Shown here one piece after another: positions 1 through 9,189 of a DNA stretch of 64,000 bases. The DNA lies in assembly GCA_910589165.1 (NCBI GenBank), contig CAJUSP010000003.1:131051-195050 (forward strand). The letters are read 5' to 3'. Every line of letters starts with the position of its first letter. The first letter of the stretch is position 1. The position numbers were made by a program, and so were the translations under genes. The notes under the pieces are model-generated. The model was not told where the DNA came from and made no database searches. It saw only the letters and a program-made list of their open reading frames with translations. The DNA comes from an uncultured Adlercreutzia sp. (lineage in GTDB: Bacteria > Actinomycetota > Coriobacteriia > Coriobacteriales > Eggerthellaceae).

Positions 1-90
1 CTTCAGTTCACGCCCCCACCGCGAGATAAGAACGAAACCCCCACGCCCCCTTCACGCCGGGCACATTCATGAGGAAACTGGTAAGAACCC

Positions 91-2202
91 CTAGACCTCG
101 CGGGGGACTTCCCCGGTCTCCAACAGGTTCAGCAGCTGGGCCTCGTCGAGGACGGGCACGCCGAGGGTGACGGCTTTGTCGTACTTCGAGCCGGCGGCTT
201 CGCCCGCCACTACGAACGACGTCTTCTTCGACACCGACCCCGACACCTTCGCCCCCATGGCCTTCAGCCGCGCGCCGGCCTCGTCGCGCGTCATGCCGGA
301 GTGGGCCAGGGTGCCCGTCAGCACGAAGGTGAGCCCCGAGAGCACCTGGGGCACCTCATCGCCCGGCGCCACGGTTTCGGCGGCCATGGTCACGCCGGCC
401 GCGCGCAGCCGCTCGATGACCGATACGTTGTCCGGCGTGCGGAAGAACAGCCACACCCCGTGGGCGATCTTCGGCCCCACGCCGTCGAGGGCCGCCAGCT
501 CGTCCTCGCCGGCGGCGGCCAGCGCCTCCATGGAGGGGAACCCGCCGGCAATCACCTCGGCCGTGGTCTTGCCCACATGCCGGATACCCAGGCCGAAGAG
601 CACCCGGGCAAAGGTGCGCGTCCGCGAGGCGTCGATGGCCGCCACAAGCTTCGCGGCAATGGTGTGCCCCAGCCGGATGGCCTCGCCGTCCTTGTTCACG
701 CGCCCCATGTCGAGCACGGCCAGCTCGTCCTCGGAAAGCGAGTAGTAGTCGGCCACGTCGGCCACGCGCCCGCATTCCACGAGCCGCGAGACAATCTCCT
801 CCCCCATGCCATCGATGTCGAGCGCCCCGCGGCTCGCCCAATGCAGAAGCCGCTCGAGCGCCTGGGCCGGGCAGTCGATGGAGATGCAGCGGAAGGCCAC
901 CTCGCCCTCGTCGCGCACCACGGGGCTGCCGCAGCTGGGGCACACGCTCGGCATCTCCCACACCCGCGCCGTCTCGGGCCGAAGGGCCAGCACCGGCCCC
1001 AGCACCTCGGGAATCACGTCGCCGGCCTTCCGCACGATGACCGTGTCGCCCACGCGCACGTCCTTGCGGTGCACCTCGTCCAGGTTGTGCAGGGTCGCGC
1101 GGGCCACGGTGGAGCCGGCCACCACTACGGGCACGAGCTCGGCCACGGGCGTGAGCGCGCCGGTGCGCCCCACCTGCACGGTAATGTCGCGCAGCAGGGT
1201 GGTCTTCTCCTCGGGCGGGAACTTGAAGGCGATGGCCCAGCGCGGTGCCCGGGCCGTAAATCCCATGGCGCGCTGGCGGGCGAACTCGTTCACCTTCACC
1301 ACCACGCCGTCGATCTCGTAGGGCAGCGACTCGCGGCGTTCCAGGCACTCCTCGCAGAAGGCGCGCACCGCGCTCGCGCTCTCGCACAGGCGCACGTCGG
1401 GGTTCACGTGGAAGCCGGCCTCGCGCAGCCACTGCAGAAGCTCCCACTGGCCGGCCACCTCAAGGGAGCGGTCGTCGGCGATGGCGTACATGAAGGTGGA
1501 AAGGTCGCGCATCTTGGTCACGGCCGGGTCCTTCTGGCGCAGCGAGCCGGCGGCGGCGTTGCGCGGGTTCGCGAAGGGCGCGCGGCCCTCGGTCTCGGCG
1601 GCGGCATTCAGCGCCTCGAAGCTCTTCTTCGGCATGTACACCTCGCCGCGAAGCTCCAGGGAATCGACCCCCGGCGTAATCGCCGACAAAGCGTCGGCGC
1701 GCAGGCGCAGCGGCACGTCGCGCACCGTGCGCATATTCACGGTCACGTCCTCGCCCGTGGTGCCGTCGCCGCGGGTGGCGGCCCGCACGAGCACGCCGTC
1801 CTCGTAGGTGAGCGCGATAGACGAGCCATCGATCTTCAGCTCGCAGCACAGCGGCGGCAGCACGCCCCCGCAGGCCTCGGCCGTGCGCTCCATCCACGCG
1901 TCAAGCTCGTCTAAGTCCATGGCGTTGTCAAGCGAGTACATGCGCTGCTCGTGGACCACCGGCGCAAACTGCTCGCCCACGTAGCCCCCCACCCGCTGCG
2001 TGGGCGAAGAAGCCGTCACCAGTTCCGGATGGGCCGCCTCAATCTCGCGCAGCTCGCGCATGAGCGAGTCGAAGGCCGCGTCGGAAATGGTGGGGCTGTC
2101 CAGCGCGTAGTACTGGTAGCTGTGGTGCTCGATCTCGCGCCGCAGCGCCTCGGCCCGCGCCGCCGGCGCCTCCCCAAACAACGACTCCTGCCCGTCGGTC
2201 AT
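91..2202 (-). CDS. ligA: NAD-dependent DNA ligase LigA
   Basis: Seals nicks in replication and repair using NAD+. The 703-residue length is slightly above the usual ~670. The adenylation motif LKIDGSS is visible with its lysine near residue 123. A Cys4 zinc site (CPSCG ... CISIDCP) lies near residues 420-440, followed by helix-hairpin-helix repeats and a C-terminal BRCT domain from about residue 618. The ATG is preceded by GGAAGG at good spacing. The next gene on this strand, the DUF308 protein, is a separate unit with its own terminator. The first 90 bases of the window, downstream of the stop, hold no gene I can recognise. Confidence 0.97.
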   Translation of the reverse strand: MTDGQESLFGEAPAARAEALRREIEHHSYQYYALDSPTISDAAFDSLMRELREIEAAHPELVTASSPTQRVGGYVGEQFAPVVHEQRMYSLDNAMDLDELDAWMERTAEACGGVLPPLCCELKIDGSSIALTYEDGVLVRAATRGDGTTGEDVTVNMRTVRDVPLRLRADALSAITPGVDSLELRGEVYMPKKSFEALNAAAETEGRAPFANPRNAAAGSLRQKDPAVTKMRDLSTFMYAIADDRSLEVAGQWELLQWLREAGFHVNPDVRLCESASAVRAFCEECLERRESLPYEIDGVVVKVNEFARQRAMGFTARAPRWAIAFKFPPEEKTTLLRDITVQVGRTGALTPVAELVPVVVAGSTVARATLHNLDEVHRKDVRVGDTVIVRKAGDVIPEVLGPVLALRPETARVWEMPSVCPSCGSPVVRDEGEVAFRCISIDCPAQALERLLHWASRGALDIDGMGEEIVSRLVECGRVADVADYYSLSEDELAVLDMGRVNKDGEAIRLGHTIAAKLVAAIDASRTRTFARVLFGLGIRHVGKTTAEVIAGGFPSMEALAAAGEDELAALDGVGPKIAHGVWLFFRTPDNVSVIERLRAAGVTMAAETVAPGDEVPQVLSGLTFVLTGTLAHSGMTRDEAGARLKAMGAKVSGSVSKKTSFVVAGEAAGSKYDKAVTLGVPVLDEAQLLNLLETGEVPREV

Positions 2203-2316
2203 AGCCCTGTTCCTTCCACGAATTTACAACTTCGGACATACTACCACCCCACCCACAAAGTAACGGTAGCGAAAGTGGGGCGGGGGCTTGTCTCGGGGCT
2301 CTCTGAACACAAAACT

Positions 2317-2337
2317 AAAAAAGCGACCGAAGGTCGC
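2317..2337 (-). terminator. Rho-independent terminator after the DUF308 gene
   Basis: On the minus strand a perfect 6-bp stem (GCGACC/GGTCGC, loop TTC) is followed by six T residues. It lies 100 bases past the stop of the DUF308 gene and before ligA. The rest of 2203-2436 holds several smaller GC-rich inverted repeats and no gene. Confidence 0.8.
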
Positions 2338-2436
2338 CGTCGAATGCATGAGGGAGCGGAGCGCCTGAGCCGAAGGCGAACAGCGGAGCGGGTGCCCAGA
2401 GGCAAGTTCCCGCCCCGCTTTCGCGAACAAGAGGGT

Positions 2437-2973
2437 TTAGTGGTTGTGCGCCACGATGGTGGCCTGGGGCATCGAGACACCGAAGACGGCCATCTGCACG
2501 CCGCGGGCCATGAGGAAGAAGCCCAGGAACAGCGCGAAGGTGCCCGGCGCCACGAAGAATGCGATGCCGCAGAGAATGCTCACGATGCCGGCGAACAGCA
2601 CCCAGCCCCAGCCGCTCATCTCGCCGCGGAAGCGCACGGCCGCCGCAATCTCGAAGATGCCGTAGGCCACGACGAAGATGCCGCACACCCAGGGAATCAC
2701 CACGGCCGAGGCCACGGGATGCACGATGAACAGCACGCCCAGGATGATGTCGCAGATGGCGTAGGCCAGCGCCCAGCCCGACAGCCCCTCGGTCTTGCGA
2801 TAGCGGAAGTAGGCGTAGGCATCAACGATGCCGGCGGCCAGGAACAGGCAGCCTGCGATGATGGCGATGCTCACCAGCGTGAGCCCCGGCACCATCAGCA
2901 GCACGAACCCGATGATGATGAGCGCGATACCGGCGGCGAACAGGCCCCAGTTGCGTCCGACTTTGATATCCAT
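2437..2973 (-). CDS. DUF308/HdeD-like membrane protein
   Basis: 178 residues made almost entirely of six hydrophobic segments of about 20 residues with short loops, the layout of the HdeD/DUF308 family. In enterobacteria HdeD is linked to acid resistance; the role here is unknown. The protein starts MDIKVGRNWG and has a strong AAGGAG ribosome site upstream. It is divergent from nnrD and transcribed alone, ending at the hairpin at 2317-2337. Family assignment is by hydrophobic pattern and resemblance, so moderately sure. Confidence 0.75.
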   Translation of the reverse strand: MDIKVGRNWGLFAAGIALIIIGFVLLMVPGLTLVSIAIIAGCLFLAAGIVDAYAYFRYRKTEGLSGWALAYAICDIILGVLFIVHPVASAVVIPWVCGIFVVAYGIFEIAAAVRFRGEMSGWGWVLFAGIVSILCGIAFFVAPGTFALFLGFFLMARGVQMAVFGVSMPQATIVAHNH

Positions 2974-3154
2974 ACGATCACGGCTCCTTAACCCGAGTTA
3001 CCTCAACCGCACCCAACGTGCGATACTGTGACAACTCGCATTTTAGAAGCGGGGGCCTCAGGGAATGCGCGCCGCACTGCAAGCGTCACCGAGCAGATTG
3101 CGCCGCGTTGGCCCTGCGAATCCCCGCCGATACCGTTTCGAAAAGAAGGTGCCC

Positions 3155-4045
3155 ATGGAAGCGAATGTCCTGCCCGCGCGCACAAACCGCGCCCTCGCGG
3201 CGCTGCTGCCCCACCCCGCCGCCGACGCGAACAAGTACACCCGCGGCCACTTGTACCTCGTGGCCGGCTCGGCCGCCTACCCCGGAGCCGCGTGCCTTGC
3301 CGCCTCGGCCTCCGAGCGCGCCGGCGCGGGCTACACGGAAGTGTTCTGCGCCGGGAAGGCCATGATCACCGTGCGCGGGTGCCGCCCCTCGGCCGTGGTG
3401 CGCGATTGGAAGACGTGGCGCCCGGCCGGGCTAGCGGCGCCGCGAGCGGGCCACCCGACCGCCTGCGCCATCGGCAGCGGCTTCGACGTCGCCGACAAAG
3501 GCGCGACGGGGCTCGTGATGGAAACCGTGCGCGCCTTTACGGGCCCGGTGCTCATGGATGGCGGCGCGCTGGGGCTGCTCGCCGGCGACACCGGGCGCCG
3601 CCTGGCTACCGAGCGCGCGGAAGCAGGCCGAGCCCTCGTGCTCACGCCCCACGGCGGCGAGGCGGCCCGCCTGGCCGAGGGGGCGTCGCTTACCGTGCCG
3701 GACAGCCCGGCCGAGGAGGCCCGCGCCCTGGCCCAGGCCTACCGAGCCACCGTCGTGCTGAAGGGCCCGGATACGTTCATCGCCACGCCCGAGGGCGCCG
3801 TGGAAGTGATGAACCGCGGCACGGCGGCCTTGGCGAAAGCAGGTACCGGCGATGTGCTCGCCGGTATCATAGGCGCGCTCCTCGCTCAGGGCCTCGCCCC
3901 AGCGGATGCCGCCGCCTTGGGCAGCGCCCTGCACGCCGAAGCCGCCCGCGCCGCCGCGCGGGAGCTGACGGACATCTGCGTCATTCCCGAGGACGTAATC
4001 GCGTACCTGCCTCAGGCGGTAAAGCTCATCGAAAACGAAGGTTAA
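3155..4045 (+). CDS. nnrD: ADP-dependent (S)-NAD(P)H-hydrate dehydratase
   Basis: Repairs hydrated NAD(P)H with ADP as cofactor; ribokinase-like fold. Diagnostic stretches are the LTPHGGEAARL segment and the nucleotide-binding AGTGDVLAG motif near the C-terminus. This is the dehydratase domain alone; the NnrE epimerase domain often fused to it is absent here. An ATG exists 90 bases upstream (3065), but the ATG at 3155 has GAAGG about six bases ahead and gives a normal family length of 296 residues. The gene is convergent with the sensor kinase and their stop codons overlap by two bases in a TTAA. Confidence 0.9.
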   Translation: MEANVLPARTNRALAALLPHPAADANKYTRGHLYLVAGSAAYPGAACLAASASERAGAGYTEVFCAGKAMITVRGCRPSAVVRDWKTWRPAGLAAPRAGHPTACAIGSGFDVADKGATGLVMETVRAFTGPVLMDGGALGLLAGDTGRRLATERAEAGRALVLTPHGGEAARLAEGASLTVPDSPAEEARALAQAYRATVVLKGPDTFIATPEGAVEVMNRGTAALAKAGTGDVLAGIIGALLAQGLAPADAAALGSALHAEAARAAARELTDICVIPEDVIAYLPQAVKLIENEG

Positions 4046-6582
4046 ACGAGGTCGGCCACTACGCGGGCGAGGGCTTGGATGTCGAGGGGCTTGGCCACGT
4101 GGGCGTTCATGCCCGCCTCCTTGGCGAGGCGCACGTCCTCGGCGAAGGCGTTGGCCGTCATGGCCACAAGCGGCATGGCCGCGGCGTCCGGCCGCTTAAG
4201 CGCGCGGATGGCCCGGGCCGCCGCGTGGCCGTCCATCACCGGCATCTGCACGTCCAGGAACACCAGGTCGTAGGTACCTGCCGGCGCCGCGGTGAACTTC
4301 TCCACCGCCACCTGCCCGTTCTCGGCGATATCGCAGGTGGCCCCGTGCATGTCCAGAATGGCCGCGACAATTTCCGCGTTCAGCTCGTTGTCCTCGGCCA
4401 CGAGGAAGTGCCTGCCCGAGAGCACAGCATCCACATCCACCGGCCCTCGCGAGCCGCCTTCCTCCCCCTCGCCCTCGGGCGCCGGCGGGAAGTCCAAGTC
4501 GATAATGAAGGTGGACCCACGCCCCAGCTCGCTTTCCACCGAGATGGTGCCGCCCATAAGCTCCACGAGGTTCTTCGTGATGGCCATGCCAAGGCCCGTG
4601 CCCTCGATCTTGCTCGTGCGCTCGGAATCCTCGCGGCTAAACGAGTCGAAGATGGTGGCCAAATACTCCGGCGCCATGCCGATGCCGCTGTCGCGCACGA
4701 TGATGCGCAGATGCTGCAGCTCGCCGCGGCGCTTGTCGGACCCGTCGATGCGGAAGAGGATCTCGCCCTCCTCCGGCGTGTACTTCATGGCGTTGGAGAG
4801 CACGTTCATGAGAATCTGCCGCAGCCGCCCCTCGTCGCCCACGAGCGCCGGGTGCGCCACGCCGTGCACCTCCACGGTAAACGCCTGGCGCTTGGCGTCG
4901 GTCTGCTGGCGCATCATGGCCTCGACGCTTTCCACCACATCCGTCAGCGAGAACCGCTCGGCGGCCAGCGTCGTCTTGCCCGCCTCTATCTTGCTCATGT
5001 CGAGCACGTCGTTGATGAGCCCCAGCAAATGCTGCCCCGAGGTGGCGATCTTGCGGTTGTAGTCGCGCACCGCGGCCTCGTCAGCGGCATCGCGGTCGAT
5101 AAGGGTGGAAAAGCCCAAGATGGCGTTCATGGGCGTGCGGATGTCGTGGGACATGCTGGAGAGGAAGCTGCTCTTGGCGCGGTTCGCCTCCTTCTCGGCC
5201 GCGGCGGAACGCTCCAGCTCGGCGCGGATGTCGTGGTCGCCAGTCACATCGGTCACCGTGAAGATGACCTTGTCGGCCCCGCCGAGGGCCACCCCGTGGC
5301 TCGTCATGCGCAGCCACTGGGCACGGCCCAGCGCCGGGTTCTCGCACTGGAACTCCCACAGCCCTCGGCCCTCCGGCGCGCCGGAGTGCACGATGGCCGC
5401 CACCTTCGCGTAGGCCTCGTTCGCGCTTTCCGCATCGATGACGAAGAATTCGCGGGCCGGCACCCCCATAATGCCCTGGATGTTCTCGAAGACGGCCTCC
5501 ACCTCGCGGCTTTCCGCATCCACGATGACGATGGCCGTGTCGATGTTCTCGCCGATGGCCTGGTACAGGCTCTGCACGTAGCGCTCCCGCTCGCGCTCGC
5601 GGCGGTTGCGGTAGGAAAGCAGCCCCAGAAGCGCGCCCACGGCGCCGGCCACGGCAAGTCCCAGCACCGCCACCATCTGCTGGGCGAGCCCCACGATGGA
5701 CGCGCCGTCGCGCTCCACAAGCGACAGCGGCAGCACCGTCACGAGCGACCAGCCGGGCTTGGCCTCAAGGGGCGTGGTGAAGGCGAAGCGGGCGGCCTCC
5801 CCCGACCCGAGCACGAGGCTGCCGGCGCGCCGGGCGGCCACATCGGCCAGAAGCGGCGCCACATCGACCTCTCCCCCGTCGGCCAGAAGCGCCGAGAGGC
5901 TCCCCTGCTCGGCCTCGGCCGTGCCGCGGTTGGCGTCCAGCACGATGGTGCCCGACGCGTCCACCACGTAGGTCTCGCCGGAATCGGTATACACGGTGCC
6001 GTAGGAGTTCTGCAGCTCGTCGGCCGGGAACGACACGTACAGGCCGCCCACGGTGTCCGCCGCACTGATGTCACCTGTGGCCCCGTCCTCGTGGCCGGGG
6101 GCCAGAAGCGGCGTGTAGAACAGGATGCGCTTCTCGCCGGCGTGGCCCACGTACATCTCGGAGATGCCGGTATGCCCCTCAAGGGCCGGCCCGAACAGCT
6201 CCTCCTCGCGGTCGGCCGGGTACAGGTCGGCCTCGTCGGAAGAGCACCACACCTCGCCGTCCTTCTCGCGCACCCAGGCTGTGGCGGCCCCGTGCACCGC
6301 TAGAAAGTCGCGGATCTGGGCGATTTTCTCGGTATCGTCGGAATGGGCCACGTAGTGGGCCAGGCTCATGACGCTGTCCTCGTCGGCGGTCAGGCACTCG
6401 TCCAGGTAGCGGGCGCGGGCCGTGGCCACCTCCATGACCGAGGTGGTGGTGGTGTTGCGCACGAGCGACGAGATAGACCCCAGGTAGTACTGGCCCACCG
6501 CCAGCACCACCACGAGGAACACCGCCGCAATGGCCAGAGCCACCGCGATGATCTTCCGTATGTCAACCTTCACCGCGTGCAT
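4042..6582 (-). CDS. Membrane hybrid sensor histidine kinase
   Basis: 846 residues. There is a transmembrane segment at about 10-30, a large extracytoplasmic sensor region of roughly 270 residues, a second membrane segment near 300-325, a PAS-like region, a HisKA domain with SHDIRTPMNA (histidine near residue 478), an HATPase domain (GTGLGM box), and a C-terminal receiver domain with the phospho-acceptor in FLDVQMPVMDG near residue 776. No cognate response regulator or DNA-binding output lies beside it, so it is an orphan hybrid kinase. It starts 18 bases after the glmS stop on the same strand and is probably co-transcribed with glmS. The ligand is unknown. Confidence 0.9.
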   Translation of the reverse strand: MHAVKVDIRKIIAVALAIAAVFLVVVLAVGQYYLGSISSLVRNTTTTSVMEVATARARYLDECLTADEDSVMSLAHYVAHSDDTEKIAQIRDFLAVHGAATAWVREKDGEVWCSSDEADLYPADREEELFGPALEGHTGISEMYVGHAGEKRILFYTPLLAPGHEDGATGDISAADTVGGLYVSFPADELQNSYGTVYTDSGETYVVDASGTIVLDANRGTAEAEQGSLSALLADGGEVDVAPLLADVAARRAGSLVLGSGEAARFAFTTPLEAKPGWSLVTVLPLSLVERDGASIVGLAQQMVAVLGLAVAGAVGALLGLLSYRNRRERERERYVQSLYQAIGENIDTAIVIVDAESREVEAVFENIQGIMGVPAREFFVIDAESANEAYAKVAAIVHSGAPEGRGLWEFQCENPALGRAQWLRMTSHGVALGGADKVIFTVTDVTGDHDIRAELERSAAAEKEANRAKSSFLSSMSHDIRTPMNAILGFSTLIDRDAADEAAVRDYNRKIATSGQHLLGLINDVLDMSKIEAGKTTLAAERFSLTDVVESVEAMMRQQTDAKRQAFTVEVHGVAHPALVGDEGRLRQILMNVLSNAMKYTPEEGEILFRIDGSDKRRGELQHLRIIVRDSGIGMAPEYLATIFDSFSREDSERTSKIEGTGLGMAITKNLVELMGGTISVESELGRGSTFIIDLDFPPAPEGEGEEGGSRGPVDVDAVLSGRHFLVAEDNELNAEIVAAILDMHGATCDIAENGQVAVEKFTAAPAGTYDLVFLDVQMPVMDGHAAARAIRALKRPDAAAMPLVAMTANAFAEDVRLAKEAGMNAHVAKPLDIQALARVVADLV

Positions 6583-6600
6583 GGCCCTGTCGCGCCGCCG

Positions 6601-8448
<1,848 letters not shown>

Positions 8449-8465
8449 AGTATGCTCCTTATCGA

Positions 8466-8490
8466 AAACGGGCGGCCTTGCGCGCCGCCC
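8466..8490 (-). terminator. Terminator-like hairpin in the glmS leader
   Basis: On the minus strand a perfect 7-bp stem (GGGCGGC/GCCGCCC, 7-base loop) is followed by GTTTTCG. The T-run ends only about 17 bases before the glmS ATG, just ahead of its ribosome site. It may simply end acpS transcripts. However, a promoter-like pair lies upstream of it at 8512-8541, which would put it inside the glmS leader. Confidence 0.6.
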
Positions 8491-8511
8491 TGTGCTCTCT
8501 GCTTTTCCTCA

Positions 8512-8541
8512 ATTGTACCGAAGAGCCGCGCTGCCCCTCAA
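8512..8541 (-). promoter_or_regulatory. Candidate glmS promoter
   Basis: Read on the minus strand: -35 TTGAGG (8541-8536), 18-base spacer, -10 TACAAT (8517-8512). The start would fall near 8506, giving a leader of about 58 bases that contains the hairpin at 8466-8490. It lies immediately after the acpS stop codon. Confidence 0.5.
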
Positions 8542-8546
8542 CCGTT

Positions 8547-9185
8547 TCACGAAACCCCCGCACCCGGCGTATTTTCCAGGCCGGGAAGCGTCGGCGTGGC
8601 AGGCTCGGCGGCGGCCGCCTCTTCCGGGGCCTCCCCAGCTCCCGTCGCGGCCGCGGGCAGCTCGTCCAGCAGGCTGCGGGCGTCCTTGAACTGGCGGGTG
8701 AGCTCCTCCATGGGATCGCGCCGGCGCTCCTGGGCGGCCACCGCCTGCTCGGTGATGGCCATGGCACAGGCCACGGCATCGGTATGGGTGAACGACAGCG
8801 AGACGGGAATCTCCCGTACCCCCTGCTCGCGGGCCACTTCCCGGGCGCGACCGGTCAGCACCACGTAGGGGCGCCCCTTGGCCGTGCGCCTCACTTCCAC
8901 GTCGCGCCAGCCGATGCCCTCGGAAAACCCGGTGCCGAGCGCCTTCAGCACCGCCTCCTTGGCGGCGAAGCGAGTGGCGTAGTGCACCTCGGGGTGCGCG
9001 TGGGCGTCGCAGTAGGCACGCTCGGCCTCCGAGAACACCTTCGCGGCGAAGGAGGGCGATCGGCCGAGGATCTTCCCCATGCGCTCGATCTCCACGATAT
9101 CCACGCCCAGGCCCACCGACTCGTCGGGCACCGCCATGGCCAGGGCGCCGTCGACGATAGCCTGGGATTTCTTCGATACAGCCAC
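8547..9185 (-). CDS. acpS: Holo-[acyl-carrier-protein] synthase with C-terminal tail
   Basis: Transfers 4'-phosphopantetheine from CoA to acyl carrier protein. The family core is clear: GLGVDIVEIERM near residue 26 and RFAAKEAVLKALG with the catalytic Glu/Lys. The protein is 212 residues against ~125 normally. The excess is a short N-terminal stretch and a ~70-residue tail rich in Ala, Glu and Pro. The start is a GTG four bases after the pheT stop; a downstream ATG (9137, MAVPDESVG) is also possible, and neither has a strong ribosome site. Its position suggests coupling to pheT. Confidence 0.9.
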   Translation of the reverse strand: MAVSKKSQAIVDGALAMAVPDESVGLGVDIVEIERMGKILGRSPSFAAKVFSEAERAYCDAHAHPEVHYATRFAAKEAVLKALGTGFSEGIGWRDVEVRRTAKGRPYVVLTGRAREVAREQGVREIPVSLSFTHTDAVACAMAITEQAVAAQERRRDPMEELTRQFKDARSLLDELPAAATGAGEAPEEAAAAEPATPTLPGLENTPGAGVS

Positions 9186-9189
9186 GGGG

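Noticed and set aside
3028..6303. A plus-strand open frame of about 1,090 codons
   Set aside because: It runs out of frame over nnrD and then antisense to the hybrid kinase; composition is typical of GC-rich shadow frames.
8449..8546. glmS ribozyme
   Set aside because: The leader before glmS is under 100 bases and lacks the conserved ribozyme core; only a simple hairpin is seen.
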